Shown in pieces: positions 41,412 to 50,972 of a stretch of DNA of 64,000 nt (position 1 is its first letter; the number at the start of each line of letters is the position of its first letter). The notes beneath the pieces were generated by a model. That model was not told the DNA's origin, did not search any database, and was given only the letters and a program-made list of their open reading frames with translations. The DNA comes from Laceyella tengchongensis (GTDB lineage: Bacteria; Bacillota; Bacilli; Thermoactinomycetales; Thermoactinomycetaceae): contig NZ_FXTU01000009.1 in NCBI RefSeq assembly GCF_900182735.1, forward strand, positions 22,178 to 86,177, given 5' to 3'. The position numbers and the translations under genes were made by a program.

Positions 41412-42266
41412 CTATGATACTGGGTTGCGACGGAAAATGCGAACGATTCTCTTCACTGCCAGGATCAGCAACAGAATCGCCACAGAGACGAGAACGATCG
41501 TCCCCCCAGAGGCCCAGTCGAGATAATATGCGGCGAACAACCCGCTGAACACGGCCAATTGGGAGAAGACCACCGACCAGATCAATGTCTGGCGGAAGCT
41601 GTTGGTAAATTGCAGGCTGGCGGCGACAGGGATCGTCATCAGGGCCGACACCAGCAAAATCCCCACCACACGGATTGAAGCGGCGATCACCAGCGCCACG
41701 ACCAGCATGAACAACAGATTGATGATCTTGCGCGAAATCCCCGTCAACACGGCATGCTCCTCATCAAAAGACAAAGCGAACATCTCTTTGTAAAAAAAGA
41801 GGAAAAACAAGACAACCAGTATGCCGATCCCCGCGATCAGGGTTAACTCGCCTTCATCCACGGCTAAGATGCTACCAAACAAATAACCCGCAATATCCAC
41901 ATTGAATCCGTCAGCCGCGCTGATCAGCACCACTCCCAGTCCGATACCTCCAGACAAAAGGATCGGAATGGCCAGCTCCTGATAAGACCGATACAAACTA
42001 CGCACCTTCTCAACAAACATCGATCCCGCCAAGGAAAAAAACATGCCCGTGTATAGCGGATTCACTCCTTGGAACCAGGCGACTTCTTTTTGCATCAGCA
42101 AACCGGCCGCCACGCCCGATAACGTAACATGCGCCAAAGCATCAGCGATGAGGGAAAGGCGGCGCACCACCAAATACACCCCCACCAAGGGTGAAATAAA
42201 ACCGATAATCACGCCCGCGTACAGGGCATTTCTCATCCACTCATATTGGATCAGCAAATCAAACAT
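41412..42266 (-). CDS. znuB: Zinc ABC transporter permease
   Basis: A 284-residue permease of the ZnuB/MntB ABC-3 family with about eight hydrophobic helices. Family motifs: AYAGVIIGFISPLVGVYLVVRRLSLIADALAHVTLSGVAAG near the N-terminus and ASIRVVGILLVSALMTIPVAASLQF. It lies between znuC (49 bp upstream) and zur (35 bp downstream). A GCGCC/GGCGCC hairpin in the znuC-znuB gap (42276-42293) may lower downstream expression. Confidence 0.92.
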   Translation of the reverse strand: MFDLLIQYEWMRNALYAGVIIGFISPLVGVYLVVRRLSLIADALAHVTLSGVAAGLLMQKEVAWFQGVNPLYTGMFFSLAGSMFVEKVRSLYRSYQELAIPILLSGGIGLGVVLISAADGFNVDIAGYLFGSILAVDEGELTLIAGIGILVVLFFLFFYKEMFALSFDEEHAVLTGISRKIINLLFMLVVALVIAASIRVVGILLVSALMTIPVAASLQFTNSFRQTLIWSVVFSQLAVFSGLFAAYYLDWASGGTIVLVSVAILLLILAVKRIVRIFRRNPVS

Positions 42267-42315
42267 ACGAAAGGGCGCCCCAAAACTTGGCGCCTCCCTC
42301 CCATCTCACTCTGTC

Positions 42316-43074
42316 TTAATGGTGATGGTGACTGACGATTTGTATGTCATGCCCATAGGCTTGGGTCAAGATCTCTTGTTCCCGTTGGGCAAATTCGTCC
42401 GGGTCACCGTGGAAAAACAAACGCTTATTCAAACAGGCGACTTGATCAACAGAAGTGGACAACACGCCGATGTCATGCGTGACCAAGAGCAACGTCAAGC
42501 CATGATGGCGATGCAACTCCGTCAACAGCGCATAAAATTGTTCGGTCGACTTCGCGTCTACCCCCACCGTTGGCTCATCCAAAATAAGCAGATCTGGATC
42601 GGCCACCAAGGCTCTGGCGATAAATGCCCGTTGTTGTTGCCCGCCCGATAGCTTGCCGATATTGCGGTCACGGAACGCACTAAGCCCAACCTTGGCAATC
42701 GCTTGGTCCACCTTCTTCCATTCTAAACGGCCCATCCGGCGCAGTAGTCCAAGTTGCCCGTACAAACCCGAAGCGACCACTTCTTTGACAGTAGCCGGAA
42801 AGCCCAGATTGAAACTGTTCGCCTTTTGTGAAACATAGCCAATTCGGCCTCCCAATCGGGCATGGCGCACAGGCTGGCCAAATAGGCGAATCTCCCCACG
42901 TTCTGGCTTCAACATGCCCAACACGCATTTGATCAGCGTCGATTTACCTGAACCGTTGGGGCCTACCAAGCCAAGGAATTGCCCGCGGTCCAGCACCAGA
43001 TTGATCCCGTCCAAGACCGGTTGCTCTTCATATGAAAAATGCAGATTCTTAATTTCAATCACATGTTCTTTCAT
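42316..43074 (-). CDS. znuC: Zinc ABC transporter ATP-binding protein
   Basis: A 252-residue ABC ATPase: Walker A GLVGPNGSGKSTLIK, Q-loop YVSQKA, signature LSGGQQQRAFIARAL, Walker B LLILDEPTVGVD, H-loop LLVTHDIG. The His-rich C-terminus ends HDIQIVSHHHH, consistent with zinc handling. It overlaps the stop of znuA by 4 nt, so translation is coupled. Confidence 0.94.
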   Translation of the reverse strand: MKEHVIEIKNLHFSYEEQPVLDGINLVLDRGQFLGLVGPNGSGKSTLIKCVLGMLKPERGEIRLFGQPVRHARLGGRIGYVSQKANSFNLGFPATVKEVVASGLYGQLGLLRRMGRLEWKKVDQAIAKVGLSAFRDRNIGKLSGGQQQRAFIARALVADPDLLILDEPTVGVDAKSTEQFYALLTELHRHHGLTLLLVTHDIGVLSTSVDQVACLNKRLFFHGDPDEFAQREQEILTQAYGHDIQIVSHHHH

Positions 43075-43988
43075 TGGGTCACGCCCAGCGCTTTGGCGAG
43101 ATGCTCCTTATTCTTACGCATCACTTGGAAATAGTCCATGCCTTGGGCCTTTTCCTCCTCTGTTAAACCTTCCAATGGATTGAGGACAAGCGCTTCCGCT
43201 TTGACCTCTCTTTTCACCACTTCCGCAATTTTACTACTTACCAGTGTCTCAAACAAGATCACCCGGATATCATGTTCACGGACTTCTTCAATGATGCGCT
43301 TCAATTCTTGCGGGCTCGGCTCATCGGAGGGGGACAATCCGCTGATCGCCATCTGCTTCAAGCCATAGCGATGCGCCAAATACCCAAAAGCGGCGTGGGA
43401 AACGGCAAACTCTTTCTTCGGCGCTTGTTTGACCACGAATTGGAACTCATGGTCCAGTTTGTCCAACTCCGCCGCCACTTGTTCAAAATTTTTGCGGTAA
43501 TCCGCTGCATGCTTGGCATCTTTCTTAATCAACGCATCACGGATCGCTTCCGCTTGTTTTTTGGCTAAAGTAGGATCCAACCAGGCATGCGGATCGAAGT
43601 CGCCATGGTCATGCTCTTCTCTTTTCAACAGCGGCAGATTCTTGGTCGTCTCCACCACCAATGTTCGCTTGGTATCCAAATTTCTTGCGGCCTTTTCAGC
43701 CCACGCTTCCATGCCAACACCATTGTAAATAAACAAGTCGGCATTGCTGAGGGCAGTCATGTCCCTTGCCGTCAATTCAAAGTCATGTGGCTCTACGCCT
43801 GGCGGAATCAAGTTGGTAACTTGAACATGGTCGCCACCAATTTTTTTGGCAAAATCCTCAAATGGAAATAAACTGGTATATACTTGTAACTTGCCGGGGT
43901 TGTTGCTCGATTGGTTTGCAGCAGTACCTGGCTGGCATCCGGTCAATATCAGCAACGTTGCCGCAAGAAAGATCAACCCTTTGTTCAC
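43071..43988 (-). CDS. znuA: Zinc-binding lipoprotein of ABC transporter
   Basis: A 305-residue substrate-binding lipoprotein (cluster A-I). The signal peptide ends in LLILTGCQP. Metal ligands are visible in PPGVEPHDFELTARD, the acidic His-containing EEHDHGDFDPHAWLDPT loop, VSHAAFGYLA and the late Asp/Glu. The short His/Asp loop suggests zinc rather than manganese. First gene of the operon znuA-znuC-znuB-zur, with a perfect Zur box about 77 bp upstream of the start. Confidence 0.93.
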   Translation of the reverse strand: MNKGLIFLAATLLILTGCQPGTAANQSSNNPGKLQVYTSLFPFEDFAKKIGGDHVQVTNLIPPGVEPHDFELTARDMTALSNADLFIYNGVGMEAWAEKAARNLDTKRTLVVETTKNLPLLKREEHDHGDFDPHAWLDPTLAKKQAEAIRDALIKKDAKHAADYRKNFEQVAAELDKLDHEFQFVVKQAPKKEFAVSHAAFGYLAHRYGLKQMAISGLSPSDEPSPQELKRIIEEVREHDIRVILFETLVSSKIAEVVKREVKAEALVLNPLEGLTEEEKAQGMDYFQVMRKNKEHLAKALGVTQ

Positions 43989-44064
43989 TTCTAATCACCT
44001 ACAATAGATTGATTTCGTTTCATAAGATTCTACTACTCATTATAGCCCCAGCTACCAATCTTGT

Positions 44065-44085
44065 AAATCGTAAATATTACGATTT
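44065..44085. promoter_or_regulatory. Zur box
   Basis: AAATCGTAAATATTACGATTT contains TCGTAAaTATTACGA, a 7-1-7 match to the Bacillus Zur operator, upstream of znuA. Confidence 0.88.
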
Positions 44086-44277
44086 GACCAATAGGGAAAT
44101 GAGGACCCTACATTTCCTAAGCCAGGCGGCTTCACCTTTCCCCTTCACTGGTTGTCTGATCTCCCGTATCTATCTTAGTTTATCCTTCCCCACCAAGGAT
44201 TAACGGTAGGTTTACCGACTTTGAATGGGGAAAACGCCGGGATGCCGGTGAACAATCCCGCATAAAAGGAGCGAGCC

Positions 44278-44889
44278 ATGAAAGATCGATATGTTAATTA
44301 CAAGGATTTATCCCGCCATGAACAGGTGGGGAAAGATTATTCCATTCACCTTCATTTCCGTTCGCCCCAACTCGGCGTGTTTTCAATCCATGGCGGCGGA
44401 ATCGAAACGGGAACGAGTGAATTGGCCCTAGCAATCGCCGGCAGAGACTGGAGTTGTTATCTGTTCAGCGGTGACAAACCACGGGGCAACCACCGTCTGC
44501 ACTTGACTTCCACCCGCTTTGATGAGCCTTTGGCTATCCTGTTGGCAAACCAGTGTGAACGGATTCTCGCCCTGCACGGAGCAGCAGGAGACGAGGAAAA
44601 GGTGTATGTAGGCGGATTGGATGAAACTTGGCGGCAACACATAAAAAAATGCCTGGCCCAGCAAGGATTTGCCGCCATCGATCCCCCTCCCCGCCTAGGC
44701 GGAAGAGAACCGGAAAACATCGTCAACCGCGGCCGGCGCAAGCAAGGGGTACAACTGGAGTTGACCAGCGGACTCCGCCGCACTTTTTTCCAAGGAAGCG
44801 GGCTTGCTGGGCGTAAACGGCCCACTCCACGCTTTTACACCTTCGTCAATGCGGTACGAGAAGCGATTTCCACCCTTTCACAACCCTGA
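44278..44889 (+). CDS. Poly-gamma-glutamate hydrolase-like protein (DUF867)
   Basis: A 203-residue protein of the YmaC/PghP family, zinc carboxypeptidase-like enzymes that cut poly-gamma-glutamate. Motifs: FSIHGGGIETGTSELA (metal-binding His and Glu), ILALHGAAGDEEKVYVGG and a GVQLELTSGLR segment (Glu). No signal peptide, as in phage-encoded members. AAAGGAG precedes the ATG. The neighbourhood gives no further hint. Confidence 0.85.
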   Translation: MKDRYVNYKDLSRHEQVGKDYSIHLHFRSPQLGVFSIHGGGIETGTSELALAIAGRDWSCYLFSGDKPRGNHRLHLTSTRFDEPLAILLANQCERILALHGAAGDEEKVYVGGLDETWRQHIKKCLAQQGFAAIDPPPRLGGREPENIVNRGRRKQGVQLELTSGLRRTFFQGSGLAGRKRPTPRFYTFVNAVREAISTLSQP

Positions 44890-44906
44890 GTGCAGATGTG
44901 TGCAAC

Positions 44907-44949
44907 AAAAAAGCCGTTTTACCCCAAATTGGAGTTAAAACGGCTTTTG
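44907..44949. terminator. Bidirectional terminator
   Basis: AAAAGCCGTTTTA/TAAAACGGCTTTT between convergent genes. Confidence 0.88.
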
Positions 44950-44956
44950 TACAGCA

Positions 44957-46981
44957 TCAGCTTGATTGTGCCATTCTGGTTTTCAATTTGGCAGACAGGC
45001 TTTGCATCCATGGTCGCACAACCAGAAGGAAGGTTTGCGTCACCATGTATGCCCCGGCCATGAACCCGAGCAATATCCCGGTGTCATGCAACACCGCTTG
45101 CACATTTCCATTGGACAGGATCGCCCTGAGGCCGTGAATCGTGTACGTCATCGGCAGATAAGGGTGTAGCGCCCGGAAAAACTCAGGCAACAATTCCACC
45201 GGATACGAACCGCCACTAGAAGCCAGTTGCAACATAAGCACAATGATGGCCAAAAAGCGGCCTACATTGCCAAAGAGCGCGACCAGCATCTGGTTGATGG
45301 CGATAAACGTAAAGGCCATGATGATCGTAAACAGATACATCCATCCGGTCAGTTTCGGCTGAAGATTGAGGGCGACAAGCAATATCCCACACAAGATGAC
45401 CGCTTGCGCTGACCCGATCAAGCCACCTGTCGCCAAGCTGAGCGGCTCGCCACCAGGGCGCTTGATCGCCCGGTACAGGTCGACGACTGTAAACAGTAAC
45501 ATCGCCCCCACCCATAATGACAGGGATATGAAGTATGGCGCAAAACCGGTTGCGTAATTGGGGACATCATGGAAATTCTTCTCTTTGATCACAATCGGAT
45601 CGGCCAACATATTTTCCTTGAGTTCAACGCCTTTGAGCTTCTCTTTGGCGTTGGCCACACCTTCTTTCAGCCCTTTCGCCAATTCAGCTTGGCCAGCGTG
45701 GATTTTCTTCAGGCCGTCTCGCAGGGCGTTTTGCCCATCGTGAATCTGGCGCGTACCTGACAGGGCTTTATTCGCTCCATTTTCCAACTGATTCAGTCCT
45801 GACGCAAGCACATTGATCTGGTTCAAATCTTTTTGTACTTGCTTCACTTTGGCGTGTAGCTCCCGTACTTTCCCTTCATTCACGACCTGTTGGCGTGCCT
45901 GTTCCAACCGATCCAACTTATCTTTGATCCCCGGCGCTTGGATAACGAGTTGCCCGATCTTTTGATGGCTCTGCCCTTGCAACCCTTCCGCATTCCCCAG
46001 GGCCGAGCGGATGGCTTCTATATCTTTGTCGCCGGCAAGCTCGGGATGGCGCGCCAACAGCCGATCTAACGCAGCCTGCGATCGATCCAGCTGAACCCCT
46101 GATTGTGCCAAGGTCGATTGACTGGAGCGCAATCGGCTTACCCAATCGGCCATGTGCCGCCCCGTCTCAACCAAAGGTTGGTTCAGCACTTGCTCCAAAC
46201 GGCCCAATACCCGGTCTGCCGCTTCCAAATACGGCATTGCTTGCGCCACCTTCACTTTGGTCGCATCCACTTTGCCAGAAGCTAATTGCAACCCGCTGGT
46301 GATTTGCGACAACCCGTCTTCCAATTTGCCCAGCGCCGCCGCCAACTGACCGCTAGCCGACAGGGCTTTGCGGGTGCCGTCGCGCAGTTCTGCCGCGCCC
46401 TTGGCCGCTTTGTCCAAGTCTCGCGTAGACTGGGCGATCGAACCAAAAATCTCTTCCGCATAGGCTTCAGTCAAGTTTTCTTCCAGCGAGATCTCCAACT
46501 CGCGCCGCAGGGATTCCCCGATTTTCCCGGACAGGTAGTTGGTGCTTTCATCCACATAGTATTCCAACTGTCCTTTGAGTGGTTTGGGGCTGTCGAGCGA
46601 CACGGCTTTTTGGGATAAATCCTTCGGAATCACAATACCGATGTAATACCGTTCCTCTCTGAACCCTTCCATCATCTGATCCCGGGACACAAATTCCCAC
46701 TTCACCTTGGAGTCTTCGCTCAACTTCTTCCGCAACTCATCACCAATATCAATCCGCTCTCCGTCTTTGACCACACCGCGGTCTTCGTTTACAACGGCTA
46801 CGGGCAGATATTGCATATTCTCATAAGGATCGTAAAACGCTTTGAGATAGATCAAACTATAGACCAATGGAATGGCAAGGATGCCCATGAGCGCCAACCG
46901 CATCGGTTTTTGACTCCATAAGGACTGAAGGTCTCGAAAGCCAATTTGGCCAGTGGCCAACTTTTCCTTCAACCACTTCAT
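44957..46981 (-). CDS. YhgE/Pip-type ABC-2 membrane protein
   Basis: A 674-residue protein with the YhgE/Pip layout. One N-terminal TM helix (LALMGILAIPLVYSLIYLKAF) is followed by an extracellular domain of about 420 residues with long coiled coils and Gly/Ala heptads (LDKAAKGAAELRDGTRKAL). Five or six C-terminal TM helices form an ABC-2 permease-like region (SLWVGAMLLFTVV...FVAPY-type FAPYFISL). Relatives serve as phage receptors and T7SS-linked exporters. ATG at 46981 with GGGAGGAGG. A TetR-type gene is divergent... immediately upstream on the same strand, separated by a palindrome. Confidence 0.85.
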   Translation of the reverse strand: MKWLKEKLATGQIGFRDLQSLWSQKPMRLALMGILAIPLVYSLIYLKAFYDPYENMQYLPVAVVNEDRGVVKDGERIDIGDELRKKLSEDSKVKWEFVSRDQMMEGFREERYYIGIVIPKDLSQKAVSLDSPKPLKGQLEYYVDESTNYLSGKIGESLRRELEISLEENLTEAYAEEIFGSIAQSTRDLDKAAKGAAELRDGTRKALSASGQLAAALGKLEDGLSQITSGLQLASGKVDATKVKVAQAMPYLEAADRVLGRLEQVLNQPLVETGRHMADWVSRLRSSQSTLAQSGVQLDRSQAALDRLLARHPELAGDKDIEAIRSALGNAEGLQGQSHQKIGQLVIQAPGIKDKLDRLEQARQQVVNEGKVRELHAKVKQVQKDLNQINVLASGLNQLENGANKALSGTRQIHDGQNALRDGLKKIHAGQAELAKGLKEGVANAKEKLKGVELKENMLADPIVIKEKNFHDVPNYATGFAPYFISLSLWVGAMLLFTVVDLYRAIKRPGGEPLSLATGGLIGSAQAVILCGILLVALNLQPKLTGWMYLFTIIMAFTFIAINQMLVALFGNVGRFLAIIVLMLQLASSGGSYPVELLPEFFRALHPYLPMTYTIHGLRAILSNGNVQAVLHDTGILLGFMAGAYMVTQTFLLVVRPWMQSLSAKLKTRMAQSS

Positions 46982-47009
46982 CGTGCATCCTCCTCCCATA
47001 AAAAATTAG

Positions 47010-47023
47010 ACTGACTGGTCAGT
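47010..47023. promoter_or_regulatory. TetR-type operator
   Basis: ACTGAC-TG-GTCAGT palindrome between the TetR gene and the YhgE gene, 29 bp before the latter's start. Confidence 0.7.
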
Positions 47024-47073
47024 ACAAAATTTAATTTACCGCTTCTCCTGCATAGTTGCAAGAGAAGAAGTGG

Positions 47074-47676
47074 TTACAATTTTGTTACATCGACAATCCC
47101 CTTGATCAGCAACGCTTCAAGCGTTTCCAAAATTGCCGGCAAATCTTTTTCCATCTCCGCTACCTCATGATCCTCTGCATGATACAACTTTTGCAACACG
47201 ATCACACTGGCCGCTCCAAAAATGGCGCTGGCTGTTTCCAATGTGTGATTAATGTTAAAATCCCCTTTTTCTTTCCCTTCTATTAACACCTTTTCAATCA
47301 ATGTGATATACTCCCTAATCTTCCCACGAAAATGGCGTTGCCGCTCTTTGGTACCAAACGCTTCATTTAACAGTAACTTCGCCAATTTGGCATGATGGAT
47401 GAAAAAAAGAACATGCGCTTTGATCAGATGGCGAAATTTGGCCACCGGTTCTTCGGTGCTCTCAATATACCGATCAGCGTACTCGATCAGCTTTTCAATC
47501 CCTTCATTGATCAAACCGGCGAACAGCTCTTCCTTGCTTTTAAAATGATAATAGATCGTTCCCTTCGCCACTCCGGCCTTTTGGGCAATATCATCCATTT
47601 TAGCCTGATCAAACCCACTCTCGGCAAACACTTCCACGGCGGCTTGGAAAATCATGTCCACTTTCTCGTGACGCAT
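47074..47676 (-). CDS. TetR-family repressor
   Basis: A 200-residue regulator with the classical N-terminal HTH (VDMIFQAAVEVFAESGFDQAKMDDIAQKAGVAKGTIYYHFKSKEELF) and a helical ligand domain. It resembles FadR/YhgD-type Bacillus regulators, which often lie next to yhgE. The gene precedes yhgE on the same strand by 92 bp, and the ACTGAC palindrome in the gap suggests it represses the exporter. Ligand unknown. Confidence 0.88.
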   Translation of the reverse strand: MRHEKVDMIFQAAVEVFAESGFDQAKMDDIAQKAGVAKGTIYYHFKSKEELFAGLINEGIEKLIEYADRYIESTEEPVAKFRHLIKAHVLFFIHHAKLAKLLLNEAFGTKERQRHFRGKIREYITLIEKVLIEGKEKGDFNINHTLETASAIFGAASVIVLQKLYHAEDHEVAEMEKDLPAILETLEALLIKGIVDVTKL

Positions 47677-47832
47677 CCCTCACTCCCCCATCTACCCGAT
47701 ACTCCATCTTTCAAGTATAAGGGATTGTCTTTGATTTTGACACACTAAGACGTGCTTTGTTTATTATGTGCAAAAAAAAGCATCACTTGCTGACAATTCA
47801 ATCCATCCGGTCTACACCATTAGTCGATGTTT

Positions 47833-47865
47833 AAAAAAAAACCACGCCCCCATCGGGGGGTGGTT
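47833..47865 (-). terminator. Minus-strand terminator without a called large gene upstream
   Basis: AACCACCCCCCGATGGGGGCGTGGTTTTTTTTT on the minus strand. It implies a minus-strand transcript arising from 47.9-48.1 kb. Confidence 0.75.
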
Positions 47866-47889
47866 ATCAGAGAAACTCATATGAAGCGC

Positions 47890-47985
47890 CTATAGCCCAT
47901 GTTTTCCCAAGTCATAGAGAAGGGTGTAGCCAATGGTTGCACCTACTATATCATTCGCAAACAACCGGTTTTTTGTGTCACTCAC
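47890..47985 (-). CDS. Candidate 31-residue small protein
   Basis: GTG frame VSDTKNRLFANDIVGATIGYTLLYDLGKHGL ending 25 bp before a strong terminator. Its start overlaps the stop of another small frame (47978-48043) by 8 nt. The sequence has an amphipathic, protein-like pattern, but the ribosome-binding site is poor. Confidence 0.3.
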   Translation of the reverse strand: MSDTKNRLFANDIVGATIGYTLLYDLGKHGL

Positions 47986-48043
47986 TGCCGCGTTTTTGTG
48001 ACAAAAAATCGAATGTCCGTACGGAATGTTTTACCTCGGCCAT
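47978..48043 (-). CDS. Candidate 21-residue small frame
   Basis: ATG frame MAEVKHSVRTFDFLSQKRGSE overlapping the 31-residue frame. The two might be one gene with a frameshift or a coupled pair. Weak support. Confidence 0.2.
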   Translation of the reverse strand: MAEVKHSVRTFDFLSQKRGSE

Positions 48044-48195
48044 GGTTGAACTTGGAAGCGTAACTTCCGTCCAGCTAGGGTATTATTCCGCCAGAGCGGG
48101 TGACATCGACCCATCCACACCCGCGGCTTCATCGCGAAAACCCTTTCAAAACATGGTAAAATATAAGTACATTCACATGAGGAGGCCCATGTTCA

Positions 48196-49089
48196 TTGGT
48201 GTTTAAAGATTATCTCGCCAAAATAGGCAAAGGCGGCACCCGTGTTGACTTGAAATTGGGAAAAGAAGAGTACACACTGGGTGAAACGATTGCCGGTTCT
48301 CTTGTTATCCAAGGGGGCATAGTAACCCAACAGATCAATAAAGTGGACATTGACTTCGCTATTCACATGCAACAGCATGATCAAGTCACCACCCATTTGA
48401 TCCAACGTTTTTCATTCGGCGAACCGTTTGAAATTCATCCCGGCGCCAAAAAAACATTTCCGTTCACATACACCTTGCCCAATAATTTGCTCTTGTCCGG
48501 ATATTCCATTTCGTATTCTTTTGCCACCCGGTTGGACATTGCCGAGGCCGTCGACCAAACCGACCATAACTCCATCGTCATCCTACCTCCACCCTCCCTG
48601 CGGCAAATCCAAGCAGCTTTGAGGGAGCTAGGATTTCAAGAAAAGTACGGCTCCCGTTCCTTTGACGGTTATTTGCAAAAGTTCGAATTCACCCCCACCT
48701 CCGCTTTGGCCAAAGAAGTCACTCACCTTCAATTCGCAGCCAAAATGGAAGAGGACGGCATCGGGTTGTTAATGGAAGTGGATTTGGTGGGGAATCATCA
48801 AGTGCGCCGAGAAATCCACTTCACCTCTAAGCAATTGGACGACCCTGCAATCCTTCTGCAAAGACTGCGTCAATCAGTGCAAGAGATGATAAACGAACCT
48901 CATCGGCTGGGCGACAGTCAAAAGTACTATTTCCGCGATCATAAGCAATGGAGCAAACTGGGAGCCATCGGCGGCTTTGCAGCCGGGCTCGCTTCTGGAT
49001 CTTGGTTTGAAGACGATGTCAAGGTTAATCATGACCGATTGCAGGATTACAGCTGGTTACACTTTGGCGGCAATGGGGAAAAAACATAG
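48196..49089 (+). CDS. spo0M: Sporulation-control protein Spo0M
   Basis: A 297-residue Spo0M-family protein with an arrestin-like beta-sandwich. Family features: N-terminal GGTRVDLKLGKEEYTLGETIAGSLVIQGG, IHPGAKKTFPFTYTLP and SYSFATRLDIAEAVDQTD. A C-terminal GGFAAGLASGSWFEDD is also typical. Start is TTG 48196 or GTG 48199 behind GAGGAGG. In Bacillus subtilis it links sporulation and cytoskeleton. The length is slightly above the usual 258 residues. Confidence 0.92.
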   Translation: MVFKDYLAKIGKGGTRVDLKLGKEEYTLGETIAGSLVIQGGIVTQQINKVDIDFAIHMQQHDQVTTHLIQRFSFGEPFEIHPGAKKTFPFTYTLPNNLLLSGYSISYSFATRLDIAEAVDQTDHNSIVILPPPSLRQIQAALRELGFQEKYGSRSFDGYLQKFEFTPTSALAKEVTHLQFAAKMEEDGIGLLMEVDLVGNHQVRREIHFTSKQLDDPAILLQRLRQSVQEMINEPHRLGDSQKYYFRDHKQWSKLGAIGGFAAGLASGSWFEDDVKVNHDRLQDYSWLHFGGNGEKT

Positions 49090-49114
49090 CCACTTCTCTT
49101 GAAGTGGCTATGTT
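49084..49114. terminator. Bidirectional terminator
   Basis: ACATAGCCACTTC/GAAGTGGCTATGT between spo0M and the convergent asparagine synthetase gene. Confidence 0.8.
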
Positions 49115-49124
49115 TCGCTATGCC

Positions 49125-50972
49125 CTAAATATCCACTTTGACCCGATACCGCTTTAACCATTCGTTTAACTGCAACCAGTATGCCAGCAGAGCGGGCACA
49201 TTCATCAATTGCCCAAACCACGGCAGATGCGTTCGGGTCAAGTCTTGCTCAGCGAACCGGCGAACCGCTTGTCGATCAAGCAATTGAAACATCGGCTCCT
49301 GCGCGTCTTCCGTCAATTGCAACACGCGTTGTTGCATGGTGCGCAAATAAACAGGGTGATGCGTCTTGGGATAAGGACTTTTTTTACGCTCGATGATTTC
49401 CGGGGGCAATATGCCCTTCAACGCATAACGCAACAATCCTTTCTCCCGGTTTCCTATACTTTTCATGGACCATGGGATGTTCCAAACATATTCCACCAGA
49501 TGATGGTCGCAAAACGGCACCCGCACTTCCAAGCCGAAAGCCATACTCATCCGGTCTTTGCGGTCAAGCAAGGTGGGCATCCAGCGGGTCAGGTTTAAAT
49601 AAAACATTTCCCGCATTCGCGCTTCTGTCGCGCTTTCCTCAGATAAACGCGGCACTTCCGCCAATGCCTCCTGATAACGCGACTCCACATAGGCCAATGG
49701 TTGAATCCGCTGGACGATTTCCGGGGAAATAAACGGAATCCGCTTATCAACCAACCGCGACCATGGGAACGTGTCGGCATTGATCATCTCTTCCCGGTGG
49801 AACCACGGATAGCCGCCAAACACTTCATCCGCACACTCACCAGACAGTACTACCGTCATCTTCTTCTTGATCTCTCTGGAAAACAAATAAAGAGATGCGT
49901 CAATGTCGGCCATGCCGGGAAAATCGCGGGCGATCATGGCTTGAATCAGGTTTTCTATCAATTCCTCATTATCCAACAGCACCACATGATGGTCAGATTC
50001 AATCACATCGGCCATCAATTGTACCCACGGCGCATCGGAGTTGGGTTGAAACTCATTGACATGAAAATGTTTGTCGTTGTCCGCGTAATCGACAGAGAAG
50101 GTGGACAACCGCCCCCGTCCCTCTTCAATGAAGGTTCTGGCTGCGCACGCGGAGATCGCACTGGAATCCAGCCCCCCAGACAACATGGTGCCAATCGGCA
50201 CATCGGATACCAACTGGCGCTTGACGGCATCCTCAAACAGTTCCCGCACTTTGGCAACCGTCGTTTCCAGATCATCAGTGTGGTGGTCGCTCACCAATTC
50301 CCAGTAGGGACGAATTCGCAAGCCATCTCTGTCAAAAGCGAGCATATGTCCCGGCCGCAATTCTTTGATATCCCGAAACACCCCGACACCTGGCGTGCGC
50401 GCAGGCCCCATGACCAAGATCTCCGCCAGCCCTTCCGCCCCAATTATAGGTTCAATGTCTGGATGGGCCAACAACGCTTTTACTTCTGACGCAAATAGAA
50501 ACGAACCGCCCACTTGCGAATAGAAAAATGGTTTTACGCCAATGCGATCGCGCGCCGCAAACAACCGTTGCTCAGCCTCATCCCAGATGGCAAAGGCGAA
50601 AATCCCGTTCAAATGGCGCGGACACTCCATCCCCCACTGGATATACGCCGTGAGGATTAATTCCGTGTCCGACCGAGTGCGTAGCTGGTGTCCGAGGGAC
50701 TGCAACTTCAACCGGAGCTCATCCATATTGTACAATTCACCGTTGTAAGTGATCACATAGGTGCGATCCTCCAACTTCTTCTCCATCGGTTGCGTTCCGC
50801 CCTCCGGGTCGATGACGATCAACCGGCGGTGTCCCAAAGCGACATGCTCCCCGATCCATCTACCTTCCGCATCGGGTCCGCGTGCTTCAAGCGTCTCATT
50901 CATCTTCTCCAGCAAGGTGGTGCAACCCCGTAAATCCCGCTGGTAATCAACCCATCCTGTGATACCGCACAT
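49125..50972 (-). CDS. asnB: Asparagine synthetase (glutamine-hydrolysing)
   Basis: A 615-residue enzyme making asparagine from aspartate, ATP and glutamine. Cys2 in MCGITGWVDY is the glutaminase nucleophile, with RGPDAEGRW and NGELYN following. The synthetase domain has the PP-loop MLSGGLDSSAISA and GECADEVFGGYPWF. The frame extends to 50984, but the glutaminase needs Cys right after Met, so 50972 is the start. It resembles the AsnO type used in Bacillus sporulation. It is full length and includes the amidotransferase domain, so it is not read as the missing lasso cyclase. Confidence 0.93.
   Translation of the reverse strand: MCGITGWVDYQRDLRGCTTLLEKMNETLEARGPDAEGRWIGEHVALGHRRLIVIDPEGGTQPMEKKLEDRTYVITYNGELYNMDELRLKLQSLGHQLRTRSDTELILTAYIQWGMECPRHLNGIFAFAIWDEAEQRLFAARDRIGVKPFFYSQVGGSFLFASEVKALLAHPDIEPIIGAEGLAEILVMGPARTPGVGVFRDIKELRPGHMLAFDRDGLRIRPYWELVSDHHTDDLETTVAKVRELFEDAVKRQLVSDVPIGTMLSGGLDSSAISACAARTFIEEGRGRLSTFSVDYADNDKHFHVNEFQPNSDAPWVQLMADVIESDHHVVLLDNEELIENLIQAMIARDFPGMADIDASLYLFSREIKKKMTVVLSGECADEVFGGYPWFHREEMINADTFPWSRLVDKRIPFISPEIVQRIQPLAYVESRYQEALAEVPRLSEESATEARMREMFYLNLTRWMPTLLDRKDRMSMAFGLEVRVPFCDHHLVEYVWNIPWSMKSIGNREKGLLRYALKGILPPEIIERKKSPYPKTHHPVYLRTMQQRVLQLTEDAQEPMFQLLDRQAVRRFAEQDLTRTHLPWFGQLMNVPALLAYWLQLNEWLKRYRVKVDI

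Noticed and set aside
40816..41526. 236-codon plus frame over zur
   Set aside because: Shadow of the zur gene; the motifs and ribosome-binding site are on the minus strand.
49125..50972. Asparagine synthetase considered as the missing lasso cyclase
   Set aside because: It has an intact glutaminase domain with Cys2 and full AsnB/AsnO length, and lies 37 kb from the lasso remnant in the backbone.
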